Shown here: piece by piece, positions 38,178-47,225 of the stretch
Layout: each line of letters begins with the position of its first letter
Numbering within the stretch: the stretch's first letter is position 1
From: Sphingomonas sp. HMP9
GTDB taxonomy: Bacteria > Pseudomonadota > Alphaproteobacteria > Sphingomonadales > Sphingomonadaceae
DNA length: 64,000 bases
NCBI RefSeq assembly: GCF_013374115.1
Contig: NZ_AP022673.1
Span: 1,578,501 to 1,642,500, forward strand
Reading direction: 5' to 3'
Made by a program: the position numbers and the translations under genes
The notes under the pieces: generated by a model
What the model saw: the letters and a program-made list of their open reading frames with translations, nothing else
Databases searched by the model: none
What the model was told of the DNA's origin: nothing

Positions 38178-38537
38178 TCAGGCAGGATCGTCGGGTTGCC
38201 AGAGTTCGATCGGGTTGCCTTCCGGATCTTGGATGCGGGCGAAACGGCCGTAACCGGGCATGTCCCATTCCGGATCCGTTATCACCGCGACCCCCGCCGT
38301 GCGGAGCGTCGCGATGAGGCTATCGATATCGTCGACGCGCAGATTGAGCATCCAGGGGCGATCCGTCGGGAAATAGTCGGCGTCGACCGCGAACGGCGCA
38401 AAGACGCTCGGTCCGGCCTGTGTCTCCCACGATCCATACGGCACCGACCCGACGCCGAGATGCTCGACATACCACGCACGAATCGCCTCCGGGTCTCTTG
38501 CCCGGAAGAAGAAACCGCCGATCCCCGTCACGCCCAT
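38178..38537 (-). CDS. VOC superfamily (glyoxalase/bleomycin-type) protein
   Basis: A 119-residue vicinal-oxygen-chelate protein. Typical VOC elements are FFFRARDPEAIRAWYVEHLG at the N-terminus, NLRVDDIDSLIATL in the middle, and a C-terminal FARIQDPEGNPIELWQP with a metal-binding glutamate. The superfamily covers glyoxalase, dioxygenases and resistance proteins; this short form cannot be assigned. The ATG at 38537 is preceded by a purine-rich GGGGGGCAGG. It is upstream of nothing on its strand for 150 bases. Confidence 0.82.
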   Translation of the reverse strand: MGVTGIGGFFFRARDPEAIRAWYVEHLGVGSVPYGSWETQAGPSVFAPFAVDADYFPTDRPWMLNLRVDDIDSLIATLRTAGVAVITDPEWDMPGYGRFARIQDPEGNPIELWQPDDPA

Positions 38538-38691
38538 GCCTGCCCCCCTACGGTCGACTCGCCCACGCGGTTGCGACGATACCAGACGGGGAACCACATC
38601 GCAGCGGACAGACCGGTCCACTTTGGTTGCTCCGTGGCATGGCGTGTACAGGCCAATGCCAGGGCTCGGCGGACGCAACCGATCAGCGCGT

Positions 38692-40227
38692 TTAGTAGGC
38701 GCGGCCGATCAGGATCCGCTCCACCGCGGGTTCGCCGGTGAAGATGCACGCGCCGTCGTCACATCCGGTCTGACCCATCGGCGCGTTGCGGATCGTGAGC
38801 TTCAGCGCCTTCAACCGTTCGACGACCGTGTCGAGCGCGGCACCAGTGGGCTTGGACCAACGGACATCGACCCAGCCGGGGTTCTTCACGCCGTCTGCGA
38901 AATGCGCTTCGACCGCGGCGAAGTCGTTGGCGGGGACGATGTTTGCCTTCACCCGGTTCATCGATTCGACGTGGAGCGTCGCCTGGACGTCGTGCAGCAT
39001 GCCCGAGACTTCACTCACGAACGTGTCGCGCGCGACGGCATTGCTGGCGAGCTTGCCGTCCTCGCGGTAAAGCGAATCGCGGCGGATCACGGTGACGTTG
39101 CCGCCGGCGACGTCGCGGCCGCCGACTTCGATGACGATCGGGGCGCCTTTCTTGACCCAGCCCCAGCGCTTGGTCGCGGTCTTGGCAGGCTTGAGGTCGA
39201 GCAGGACGCGGACCGGTTCGCCGAGCGCGGACTGTTTGGCGAGGTCGGCCTGAAGCGCCTTGCAATAGTCGACGATCGCCGCGTCCTCGGGGACGTCGCG
39301 CAGCATCGGCACGATCACGACCTGCCACGGTGCGATCATCGGCGGCACGCGCAGGCCGTCGTCGTCGCCGTGAACCATGATGACCGCGCCGATCATCCGC
39401 GTCGACACGCCCCAGCTGGTGGTGTTGCAGAACTCGAACTCGCCGCCCGCATTCTGGAAGCGGATGTTCTGCGCGGTCGCGAAATTGGTGCCGAGAAAAT
39501 GCGAGGTGCCCGCCTGGAGCGCCTTGCCGTCCTGCATCATCGCCTCGATCGAATAGGTCGCGACGGCGCCGGGGAAGCGCTCGTTTTCAGGCTTCTCGCC
39601 GGCGATCACGTGGAGGCCGAGGCACTCCTCGGCGAAGTCGCGGTACACTTCGAGCATCTTGAGCGTCTCGTCGCGCGCCTCTTGCGGCGTGGAATGCGCG
39701 GTGTGGCCTTCCTGCCAGAGGAACTCGCTGGTGCGCAGGAACATCCGCGTGCGCATTTCCCAGCGGACGACGTTGGCCCATTGGTTGATCAGCACGGGCA
39801 GGTCGCGCCACGACTGGACCCAGCGCGCGAACGCCGCGCCGATCACCATCTCGGAGGTCGGGCGCACGACCAGCGGCTCCTCAAGCTTGGCCTCGGGATC
39901 GGGGATCAGGCGACCATAGCCGTCGGCCTTCAAGCGGTGATGCGTGACGACCGCCATTTCCTTGGCGAAGCCGTCGACGTGTTCCGCCTCCTTTTCGAAA
40001 TAGGAGAGCGGGATGAAGAGCGGGAAATAGCAATTCTCGTGGCCGGTGGCCTTGATCCGGTCGTCGAGCAGGCGCTGGATCCGCTCCCAGATGCCATAGC
40101 CCCAGGGGCGGATGACCATGCAGCCGCGGACGCCGGATTCCTCGGCGAGATCGGCCTCGGAGATGACGGCCTGGTACCAGGCGGAAAAATCCGCCTCGCG
40201 GGTGACGGGGAGTGCGCGCTTTATCAT
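38692..40227 (-). CDS. proS: prolyl-tRNA synthetase, archaeal/eukaryotic-like (type 3)
   Basis: A 511-residue class II synthetase charging tRNA-Pro. The catalytic core shows MVIRPWGYGIWERIQ, the motif 2 region RWEMRTRMFLRTSEFLWQEG, HGDDDGLRVPP, and a C-terminal domain ending RILIGRAY with the terminal Tyr typical of type 3 enzymes. It lacks the large bacterial editing insertion. Type 3 enzymes are archaeal/eukaryotic-like and occur scattered through bacteria. No second proS is in the window. ATG 40227 is the start. Confidence 0.95.
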   Translation of the reverse strand: MIKRALPVTREADFSAWYQAVISEADLAEESGVRGCMVIRPWGYGIWERIQRLLDDRIKATGHENCYFPLFIPLSYFEKEAEHVDGFAKEMAVVTHHRLKADGYGRLIPDPEAKLEEPLVVRPTSEMVIGAAFARWVQSWRDLPVLINQWANVVRWEMRTRMFLRTSEFLWQEGHTAHSTPQEARDETLKMLEVYRDFAEECLGLHVIAGEKPENERFPGAVATYSIEAMMQDGKALQAGTSHFLGTNFATAQNIRFQNAGGEFEFCNTTSWGVSTRMIGAVIMVHGDDDGLRVPPMIAPWQVVIVPMLRDVPEDAAIVDYCKALQADLAKQSALGEPVRVLLDLKPAKTATKRWGWVKKGAPIVIEVGGRDVAGGNVTVIRRDSLYREDGKLASNAVARDTFVSEVSGMLHDVQATLHVESMNRVKANIVPANDFAAVEAHFADGVKNPGWVDVRWSKPTGAALDTVVERLKALKLTIRNAPMGQTGCDDGACIFTGEPAVERILIGRAY

Positions 40228-40281
40228 GGGGTGCGCTTATCGCGAACGCGGTGCTTCGTCACCCCATGCTACCGCTCCTCC

Positions 40282-40366
40282 CCCGTCATCCTGACGAAAG
40301 TCAGGACCCAGGATACCACCCGCACCGCTTTTCGCTCTGGGTCCTGACTTTCGTCAGGATGACGGG
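40282..40366. repeat. family A palindromic element (copy A3)
   Basis: Arms CCCGTCATCCTGACGAAAGT and ACTTTCGTCAGGATGACGGG, exact complements over 20 bases. It lies in the shared upstream region of divergent proS and the EamA transporter. Confidence 0.9.
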
Positions 40367-40431
40367 CGTGTGTAGCGGGATGGCGGACGTTTGGGGTGGG
40401 AGGACGGCCGCGGTTTGCGTAGACGCCCTTG

Positions 40432-41325
40432 GTGACCACCGACCGCATCCTTCCCGCCATCGGCATGCGATTGCTGTCCGTCGTGATCTTCGCGCTGATG
40501 AACACCGCGATCAAGCTGGCCGAGCGGCACGGTGCGAGCGTGTCGGAGATCCTGTTCTTCCGCCAGTTCGGCGCGTGCGTGCTCGTGTCGGGTGTGATCT
40601 TCGCCGGCCCCGGCCTGCCCTCAATCGCGACCAAGCGCCTGCCTGCGCACATCGTTCGCGCGGTCGTCGGGCTGTCGGCGATGGCGTTCACCTTCAACGG
40701 GATCGTCGCGCTGCCGTTGGCCGAGGCGACGACGATCGGGTTCACGGTGCCGGTGTTCGCGACGATACTCGGGGCTCTCATCCTGCGCGAGCCGACCGGG
40801 TGGCATCGCTGGGCGGCGGTGGCGACGGGGTTCGCCGGCGTGCTGATCGTCGCACAACCCGGCGGCGAGCATTTCCCCTTATGGGGCGCCGGCTGCGCGC
40901 TGGCGGGCGCGTTCGGGACGGCGAGCGTGTCGATTTTGCTGCGCCAGATCGGCAAGACCGAGAGCGCGCTGACGACGGTGTTCTGGTTCTCGGCGCTGTC
41001 GCTGATCCCGCTGTCGGTGTTCTACGCGCGGGCGGCGCAATCGCATGATCTGGTGGCTTGGATCTGCCTGGCGAGCGTCGGGATCTTCGGTGGCTTGGCG
41101 CAGATCGCGATGACGACCTCGCTGCGGCTCGGGCCGGTGTCGGTGGTGGTGCCTATGGATTATTCGAGCTTGTTGTGGGCGACGGTGCTCGGCTGGCTGG
41201 TGTTCGACACGCTGCCGGCGGAGGCGACCTGGGTGGGCGCACCGATCATCGTCGCGAGCGGGCTGTATATCGTCTGGCGCGAGCATGTCCGGCGGCGCGA
41301 GGAAACCGAGCAGGTGATTGCTTGA
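40432..41325 (+). CDS. EamA family (DMT) transporter
   Basis: A 297-residue inner membrane protein with ten predicted helices in two EamA repeats (GMRLLSVVIFALMNTAIKLAE, then WGAGCALAGAFGTASVSIL). Conserved Glu/Pro patterns (LREPTGWHRWAAVATGFAGVLI) match drug/metabolite exporters. The cargo is unknown. The start is uncertain: GTG at 40432, TTG at 40429 or ATG at 40465; the GTG is chosen because it keeps the hydrophilic N-terminal residues seen in relatives. It is divergent from proS. Confidence 0.85.
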   Translation: MTTDRILPAIGMRLLSVVIFALMNTAIKLAERHGASVSEILFFRQFGACVLVSGVIFAGPGLPSIATKRLPAHIVRAVVGLSAMAFTFNGIVALPLAEATTIGFTVPVFATILGALILREPTGWHRWAAVATGFAGVLIVAQPGGEHFPLWGAGCALAGAFGTASVSILLRQIGKTESALTTVFWFSALSLIPLSVFYARAAQSHDLVAWICLASVGIFGGLAQIAMTTSLRLGPVSVVVPMDYSSLLWATVLGWLVFDTLPAEATWVGAPIIVASGLYIVWREHVRRREETEQVIA

Positions 41326-41351
41326 GGTCGTAAGCGAAACTTCATCGCACA

Positions 41352-41446
41352 GTCATTCCCGCGGAGGCGGGAACCCAGACTGGCTGACCTGTCGGGCAGA
41401 TTACCACCGCTTGCCAGTATGGGTCCCCGCCTTCGCGGGGATGACG
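41352..41446. repeat. family C-like palindromic element (copy C6)
   Basis: Arms GTCATTCCCGCGGAGGCGGG and CCCCGCCTTCGCGGGGATGAC. It fills the gap between the convergent EamA and CcdC-like genes. Confidence 0.85.
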
Positions 41447-41456
41447 ATGGTGAGCG

Positions 41457-41969
41457 CTACCCAGCCCGTGCCGTCTCGAGCAGCCGCTTCGCCCGCAGGT
41501 ACATTTCGATGCGTTGCGTGGTGAACAGGCCGAGCCCGAGCGCCACGAGCATGTCGGTGACCGCGAACGCGTCGAGGTGCAGCGCTTGCCCATCGCCGAT
41601 CACCGCGCGCGCGCCGGTGCGGACCGCGACGATCGCGACCAGGAACAGCACCGCCGCCGGCGACGAGGCGATGTTGAGCGCATGGCTGTCGGGATCGACG
41701 GTGATCCGCATCATCTTGCCGCGCTGCCAGCCGAGCGCCGCGCCCATCGCCAAGGCGATCGAGCAGAACAGCCAGGCGAGGCCCTGCGGCGGGTACATCG
41801 TGAGCATGTAGACCGCGGCCGCGGCATAGATCGCGGGAAACACCCAGAGGCGTTCGAGCTTGAGCGGCTTGACCACGCTCATCCGGCGCCAGCGCACCGC
41901 GAATACCACCGCGATGATGACGGCCGTGATCGCGTAGCTGATCCAGCCTTGTGCGTCTTGCGCCTGCAT
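41457..41969 (-). CDS. CcdC-like/DUF1453 family membrane protein
   Basis: A 170-residue protein with four or five transmembrane helices (about residues 10-25, 44-60, 64-82 and 107-125). The LKLERLWVFPAIYAAAAVYMLTMYPP and GAALGWQRGKMMRITVDPDSHAL segments match the CcdC-like family. In Bacillus the namesake is linked to cytochrome c maturation, but function is not established. It stands alone, convergent with the EamA gene, and family C elements lie on both sides. Confidence 0.7.
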   Translation of the reverse strand: MQAQDAQGWISYAITAVIIAVVFAVRWRRMSVVKPLKLERLWVFPAIYAAAAVYMLTMYPPQGLAWLFCSIALAMGAALGWQRGKMMRITVDPDSHALNIASSPAAVLFLVAIVAVRTGARAVIGDGQALHLDAFAVTDMLVALGLGLFTTQRIEMYLRAKRLLETARAG

Positions 41970-42030
41970 GTGTCTTGGCCCCCACCCTGTCCGGGCGGAG
42001 GCTAGAGCGGTTGCGGGTCGCTCGGCAATC

Positions 42031-42111
42031 CGTTTTCCTGCGCACGCAGGAATCCAGGGTTACGCAGAGCAGCGTTCGGGACCCCGGGTTACTGCGTTCG
42101 CAGGAGAACGG
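42031..42111. repeat. family C-like palindromic element (copy C7)
   Basis: Arms CGTTTTCCTGCGCACGCAGG and CTGCGTTCGCAGGAGAACGG. It directly abuts the gcvPB stop codon at 42112 and may end the glycine cleavage transcript. Confidence 0.85.
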
Positions 42112-43686
42112 TTACTCCGCCGCTTCAGCCAGCGGCGCCGGCTCCTTCCACACCAGAACCGGCTTCCGCGCCGCAAGCGTCTCGTCGAGGCGCGCGCGGG
42201 GGGCGAAATGCGGCGCGGTCTTGAGGCTCGGGTCACCGGCCTTGGCACGTTCGGCGACCGAGCGGAGCGCGGCGATGAACTGGTCCAGCGCGGCCTTCGA
42301 TTCGGTCTCGGTCGGCTCGACCAGCATCGCGCCGTGGACGACGAGCGGGAAATACATCGTCATCGGGTGGAAGCCCTCGTCGATCAGGCCCTTCGCGATG
42401 TCGATCGTCGAGAAGCCAGCGGCGAGGCCGGAATCCGAGAACAACGCCTCGTGCATGCACGGACCCGACGGACCGAACGGCGCGTCGAGCGTGTCGTCGA
42501 GGCTGCGCAGGATGTAGTTCGCGTTGAGCACCGCATCCTCGGACACCTGGCGCAGGCCGTCCGCGCCGTGGCTGAGGATGTAGGTCAGCGCGCGCGTGAA
42601 CATGCCCATCTGGCCGTGGAACGCGACCATCCGGCCGAAGCTGCCGGCGTGATGCTCGCCCGCGGTTTCCTCCTCGACCAGGACGAACTGGTCCCCCTGC
42701 TCTTCGACGAAGGGCAGCGGCGCGAACGGCGTCAACGCCGCCGAGAACACCACCGGACCCGAGCCGGGACCGCCGCCGCCATGCGGGGTCGAGAAGGTCT
42801 TGTGCAGGTTGATGTGCATCGCGTCGATGCCGAGGTCGCCCGGCCGGACGCGGCCGACGATCGCATTGAAGTTCGCACCGTCGCAATAGACGTAGCCGCC
42901 CGCCGCATGCACCGCGTCCGAAATCTCGCGCATGTCGCGCTCGAACAGGCCGCAGGTGTTGGGGTTGGTGATCATCACGCCTGCGACGTCGGGGCCGAGC
43001 CGGGCCTTGAGCGCTTCGGTGTCGACGCGGCCCTCGGCGGTGGCGGGGATATCCTCGACACTATAGCCGGCGAACGCGGCGGTGGCGGGATTGGTGCCGT
43101 GCGCGCTCTCGGGGACGAGGATGATCTTGCGCGCGCCTTCGCCCTTGGCTTCGAGCGCGGCGCGGATCGCGAGGACGCCGCACAGTTCACCGTGTGCGCC
43201 CGCCTTGGGGCTCATCGCGACCGAGGTCATGCCGGTGAGCGTGACGAGCCAGTGCGCGAGCTGGTGGATCACCTCCAGCGCGCCCTGTACCGTGTCGACC
43301 GGCTGGAGCGGGTGGACGTCGGCGAAGCCGGGCAGCCGCGCCATCTTCTCGTTGAGGCGCGGATTGTGCTTCATCGTGCAACTGCCGAGCGGGAAGAAGC
43401 CGAGGTCGATGCCGTAATTCTGACGCGACAGGCGCGTGTAGTGGCGGACGGTTTCGGGCTCGGACAGACCGGGCAGACCGATCGGTGCCTTGCGCGTCAG
43501 GGCGCCGAGCATGTCATGCGCGACATCGCCCTCGCCAAAATCGACACCCGTCGTCTTCGCGTCGCCGATCTCGAAGATCAGCGCCTCTTCCAACATCAGC
43601 GCCTTGTTGCCGGTGACGCTCGCAGGGACGCCGCCGGTGTTCGCTTCGGGCGACGTCGGACGCCATCCGCTCTGGTTGATGCTCAT
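42112..43686 (-). CDS. gcvPB: glycine dehydrogenase (decarboxylating), subunit 2
   Basis: A 524-residue half of the split P-protein, which decarboxylates glycine with pyridoxal phosphate and passes the aminomethyl group to lipoyl-GcvH. The PLP lysine lies in [41 protein letters not shown] and NPNTCGLFE also match. Its start ATGA overlaps the gcvPA stop. It is the last gene of the operon and is followed by a palindromic element. Confidence 0.97.
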   Translation of the reverse strand: MSINQSGWRPTSPEANTGGVPASVTGNKALMLEEALIFEIGDAKTTGVDFGEGDVAHDMLGALTRKAPIGLPGLSEPETVRHYTRLSRQNYGIDLGFFPLGSCTMKHNPRLNEKMARLPGFADVHPLQPVDTVQGALEVIHQLAHWLVTLTGMTSVAMSPKAGAHGELCGVLAIRAALEAKGEGARKIILVPESAHGTNPATAAFAGYSVEDIPATAEGRVDTEALKARLGPDVAGVMITNPNTCGLFERDMREISDAVHAAGGYVYCDGANFNAIVGRVRPGDLGIDAMHINLHKTFSTPHGGGGPGSGPVVFSAALTPFAPLPFVEEQGDQFVLVEEETAGEHHAGSFGRMVAFHGQMGMFTRALTYILSHGADGLRQVSEDAVLNANYILRSLDDTLDAPFGPSGPCMHEALFSDSGLAAGFSTIDIAKGLIDEGFHPMTMYFPLVVHGAMLVEPTETESKAALDQFIAALRSVAERAKAGDPSLKTAPHFAPRARLDETLAARKPVLVWKEPAPLAEAAE

Positions 43687-45053
43687 GCCAGTATCTCCCC
43701 AAGGACGGTGGACAGTGCGGTGGCGAAGGTTTCGACGTCTTCCGCGGTGGTCGTCTCGGTCACGGCAACGACCAAGCCATTGGCCAGCGCATCCTTGCCC
43801 GGATAGAGCCGACCGAGCGATACGCCCGCCAGGATGCCGCGATCCGCCAGCGTGCGCACGACCGGGCGTGCCTCGACCGGCAGCTTCAGCGTGAATTCGT
43901 TGAAGAAGTGCGTGTTGAGCAGCTCGACCCCCGGGATTTCCGCGAGCCGCCGCGCCGCGTGGACCGCACCCGCATGGTTTACCCCTGCGAGCCGACGCAG
44001 ACCCGCTTCGCCGAGCAGCGTCATGTGGATCGAGAAGGCCAGCGCGCACAGGCCGGAATTGGTGCAGATGTTCGACGTCGCCTTTTCGCGGCGGATATGC
44101 TGCTCACGCGTCGACAGCGTGAGCACGAAGCCGCGGCGGCCATCGGCGTCGACCGTCTCGCCGCACAGGCGGCCGGGCATCTGGCGGACGTACTTATCCT
44201 TGCAGCCGAACAGGCCGACATAAGGCCCGCCGAACTGGAGACCTACGCCGAGCGACTGCCCCTCGCCGACGACGATATCCGCGTCCATCTCGCCGGGCGA
44301 GGCGATCGCGCCGAGCGCGACCGGCTCGGTGACGACCGCGATCAGCAGCGCCTTCTTGGCGTGGCACGCGTCGGCGAGCGGGCGGAGGTCGCCGATCCGG
44401 CCGAGGATATCGGGATATTGGACGACGACGCACGACGTATCGTCGTTGATCTTCGCGATCAGCCGGTCGAGGTCCATCTCGGGCACCAGCCGCGGATCGG
44501 TGGTGTCGAGCACGTCGCCGGTGAACTTGGCCATCGTCTGCGACACCGAGACGTAATGCGGGTGAAGCCCGGCCGACAGGATCGCCTTGCCGCGCTTGGT
44601 GATGCGACGCGCCATCACGATCGCCTCCCAGCACGCGGTCGAGCCGTCATACATCGAGGCGTTGGCGACGTCGGTGCCGAGCAGCCGCGCGACCTGAGTC
44701 TGGAACTCGAACAGCATCTGCAGCGTACCCTGCGCGATTTCCGGCTGGTACGGCGTGTAGGCGGTCAGGAACTCGCCGCGCTGGATCAGGTGATCGACGC
44801 TGGCGGGGACGTGATGCTTGTACGCGCCGCAACCGAGGAAGAACGGCGCTTCGCCTGCGGTGAGGTTTTTCTTCGCGAGCGCCGACATGTGGCGTTCGAC
44901 CGCCATTTCGGACGCGTGCATCGGCAGGTCGCGGACGGGGCCGTCGAGGCGGGCAGCCTCGGGGACGTCGACGAACAGCTCGTCGATCGTCGCGGCGCCG
45001 ATGACGGCGAGCATCGCCGCGCGGTCGGGCTGGGTCAGGGGAAGGTAGCGCAT
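43683..45053 (-). CDS. gcvPA: glycine dehydrogenase (decarboxylating), subunit 1
   Basis: A 456-residue first half of the split P-protein, giving the other part of the heteromeric enzyme. Conserved segments are [41 protein letters not shown] (read in parts), [15 protein letters not shown] and [16 protein letters not shown]. It catalyses glycine decarboxylation with subunit 2. It is 113 bases downstream of gcvH on the same strand and separated from it by family D repeat sequence, which might lower downstream expression. Confidence 0.97.
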   Translation of the reverse strand: MRYLPLTQPDRAAMLAVIGAATIDELFVDVPEAARLDGPVRDLPMHASEMAVERHMSALAKKNLTAGEAPFFLGCGAYKHHVPASVDHLIQRGEFLTAYTPYQPEIAQGTLQMLFEFQTQVARLLGTDVANASMYDGSTACWEAIVMARRITKRGKAILSAGLHPHYVSVSQTMAKFTGDVLDTTDPRLVPEMDLDRLIAKINDDTSCVVVQYPDILGRIGDLRPLADACHAKKALLIAVVTEPVALGAIASPGEMDADIVVGEGQSLGVGLQFGGPYVGLFGCKDKYVRQMPGRLCGETVDADGRRGFVLTLSTREQHIRREKATSNICTNSGLCALAFSIHMTLLGEAGLRRLAGVNHAGAVHAARRLAEIPGVELLNTHFFNEFTLKLPVEARPVVRTLADRGILAGVSLGRLYPGKDALANGLVVAVTETTTAEDVETFATALSTVLGEILA

Positions 45054-45061
45054 TCTAGTCT

Positions 45062-45160
45062 CCTCCCCCCCCGTTTACGGGAGGGGTCGGGGGAGGGAAT
45101 GAGGCGGGGAACGACTGTATAAGCCCCTCCCCCGGCCCCTCCCGCAAGCGGGAGGGGAGC
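45062..45160. repeat. family D-like inverted repeat between gcvH and gcvPA
   Basis: CCTCCCCCCCCGTTTACGGGAGGGG on the left is mirrored by CCCCTCCCGCAAGCGGGAGGGG on the right, with GGGGGAGGG and CCCCTCCCCC inside. It lies within the gcv operon. Confidence 0.8.
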
Positions 45161-45166
45161 AGCGAC

Positions 45167-45538
45167 TTAAAGCCCTTCGACGAAGGTCGCGTAGGCGGCT
45201 TCGTCCATCAGGCCGTCGAGTTCGCTCGGGTCGCTGAGCGTCAGCTTGAAGAACCAACCGGCGGCTTCCGCGTCCGAGTTCACCAGGCTCGAATCGTCGG
45301 TCAAAGCCGCGTTGCCCTCGATGACGGTGCCCGAGACCGGCGAATAGACGTCCGACGCGGCCTTGACCGACTCGACGACCGCGGCTTCGTCGCCCTTGGT
45401 CAGCTGCTTGCCCGCTTCGGGAACCTCGACGAACACGACGTCGCCGAGCTGGCTCTGCGCGTATTCGCTGATACCGACGGTGCCGACAGCACCGTCGACA
45501 TCGACCCACTCATGATCCTGCGTGAAAAAACGGCTCAT
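45167..45538 (-). CDS. gcvH: glycine cleavage system H protein
   Basis: A 123-residue lipoyl carrier that shuttles the aminomethyl group from GcvP to GcvT. The lipoylated Lys59 is in [17 protein letters not shown], a canonical setting, preceded by [13 protein letters not shown]. Length is typical. It starts 1 base after the gcvT stop and precedes gcvPA. Confidence 0.97.
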   Translation of the reverse strand: MSRFFTQDHEWVDVDGAVGTVGISEYAQSQLGDVVFVEVPEAGKQLTKGDEAAVVESVKAASDVYSPVSGTVIEGNAALTDDSSLVNSDAEAAGWFFKLTLSDPSELDGLMDEAAYATFVEGL

Positions 45539-45539
45539 A

Positions 45540-46772
45540 TCACTTGGCTCCTGCGCGGACGTAGCGGTGGGGAATGAAGGGCATCGCGGTGACGGTCGCG
45601 GTATGGACCTTGCCGCGCTGTGCGATCTCGATGCGGGTGCCCGGCGCGGCGAGCGCGAGCGGCACATAGGCCATCGCGATCGGCTTCCCGAGCGTCGGCG
45701 CGAAGCCGCCGCTGGTCAGGCGACCGATCGTCGCGCCGGTATCGTCGATCACCTCGGCGCCTTCGCGGGCGGGCTGGCGGCCCTCGACGATCAGGCCCAC
45801 TCGCTTGGTGGCGGGGCCATGCTCGCGCTCGGTGAGAATGCGCTCGGCACCGGGAAAATCGGCGGCTTCGCGGCGACGCTTCGACAGCGCGAAGCCGAGA
45901 TCGGCCATCACCGGCGTGATCTCGGGATCGAGATCGTGGCCGTAGAGCGGCAGGCCGGCTTCGAGACGCAGCGAATCGCGCGCGCCAAGACCGATCGGTT
46001 TGATCTCGGGGAGCGTCAGCAGCGCGTCGGCGAAGGCGACGGCGTGGTCGGCAGGGATCGAAATCTCGACGCCGTCCTCGCCGGTATAGCCCGAGCGGCT
46101 GATCCAGACCGGAACGTCGTTCCAGTGGAACGCGCCCGCGGTCATGAACACGAGGCCGTCGACACCGGGGACGATTCGCGCAACCGCCGCGACCGCTTTC
46201 GGGCCCTGCACCGCGAGCAATGCCTGGTCTTCGAGGATGTTGATGGTGACGTCGTCGGGCAGATGCTCAATCAGATAGCTGACATCGTCATATTTGGTCG
46301 CGCCATTGACGACGACGTAGAAGCTGCCGCCCGCGGTCGGCGACGGGTGGAGCGGATCGTACGCCTCGGGCTCGACGTCGGACGCGGAGAAGGGCGACGG
46401 CTGATCGTCGGGCAGCCGCGTTGCCATCAGGTCGTCGAGGATGCCGCCGTCCTGCGCGAGCAGCAGCGAATAGCGCATCTTGCCTTCGCCCAAGCCCGCG
46501 ATGTCGCCCGGCAGAACGGTTTCGAGCGCGTGCGCGACGCCTTCGCCGGAGAAGACGAGCTGGCCCATGTGGCTGACGTCGAACAGGCCGGCCGAGTCGC
46601 GCGTCCAGGCGTGTTCGGCCATGATGCCTTCATACTGGATCGGCATCTCGTAGCCGGCGAACTCGACCATACGAGCGCCCTGTGCGCGGTGCCACGCGTC
46701 GAGCGGCAGTGGCAGGATCTCGGGCTCGACGTAATCGTCGGCCTGATCGATGATGCTGGCGTAATCGCTCAT
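45540..46772 (-). CDS. gcvT: aminomethyltransferase (glycine cleavage T protein)
   Basis: A 410-residue enzyme that moves the methylene group from aminomethyl-lipoyl-GcvH to tetrahydrofolate, releasing ammonia. Conserved stretches are [30 protein letters not shown], and [13 protein letters not shown] plus [20 protein letters not shown]. The ATG at 46772 follows GGAG at 6-base spacing, whereas the upstream ATG at 46802 has none. It is the first gene after a tandem glycine riboswitch. Confidence 0.97.
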   Translation of the reverse strand: MSDYASIIDQADDYVEPEILPLPLDAWHRAQGARMVEFAGYEMPIQYEGIMAEHAWTRDSAGLFDVSHMGQLVFSGEGVAHALETVLPGDIAGLGEGKMRYSLLLAQDGGILDDLMATRLPDDQPSPFSASDVEPEAYDPLHPSPTAGGSFYVVVNGATKYDDVSYLIEHLPDDVTINILEDQALLAVQGPKAVAAVARIVPGVDGLVFMTAGAFHWNDVPVWISRSGYTGEDGVEISIPADHAVAFADALLTLPEIKPIGLGARDSLRLEAGLPLYGHDLDPEITPVMADLGFALSKRRREAADFPGAERILTEREHGPATKRVGLIVEGRQPAREGAEVIDDTGATIGRLTSGGFAPTLGKPIAMAYVPLALAAPGTRIEIAQRGKVHTATVTAMPFIPHRYVRAGAK

Positions 46773-46824
46773 GCTCGTCTCCGTCGAAGGGGCGCGCGGC
46801 ACCCGGTGGTGCTGCGATCCGAAC

Positions 46825-47023
46825 CCCCTCTGTCACGGGACCTGAGAGCTTTCGCGGCGGACTTGTCCAGCGCTTACCCCTTCGGTGGCCCTCGACTTAC
46901 GTCAGGACGCTTTCCAGAGTGTCGATCAGCCCCGCGCGGTCTCTGGTGCCTGAGAGATTCCGGGGTGGTTGCTCCTTCGGCGGTTCCTTTGGTCCTCAAA
47001 GGACCGGAAACGCTCTCCCGCGC
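46825..47023 (-). promoter_or_regulatory. tandem glycine riboswitch controlling gcvT-H-PA-PB
   Basis: Two aptamers on the minus strand. The first (about 47023-46931) has GCGGGAGAGCG, GCCGAAGGAGCAA, AATCTCTCAGGCACC and a closing AGACCGC. The second (about 46920-46827) has CTCTGGAAAGCG, CACCGAAGGGGTAAG, AGCTCTCAGGTCC and closing CAGAG. These are the conserved glycine aptamer cores joined by a short linker. Downstream, GCACC and GGTGC around 46805-46818 could form an expression-platform hairpin before the gcvT ribosome site. Tandem aptamers usually activate gcv genes when glycine is high. Confidence 0.92.
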
Positions 47024-47124
47024 GGTGCCATGCCGGTTGCCCGACATCGACGCCGCGAGTTGTGACGCGGCGCACAATTTTAGTCAATCGAGCGTTTGGG
47101 GTTCGGCGAGAAATCCGGCCTTTG

Positions 47125-47206
47125 CCGTTCCCCCGCGGAGGCGGGGGTCCAGGGTCCCAAACGATATCGGTTATGACCCTGGACTCCCGCCTTCGCGGGA
47201 GAACGG
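47125..47206. repeat. family C palindromic element (copy C4)
   Basis: Arms CCGTTCCCCCGCGGAGGCGG and CCCGCCTTCGCGGGAGAACGG, with inner GGTCCAGGGTC and GACCCTGGACT. It lies between the glmS stop and the upstream end of the riboswitch. Confidence 0.85.
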
Positions 47207-47225
47207 CAAGTTAGTGCGCCGAAGT

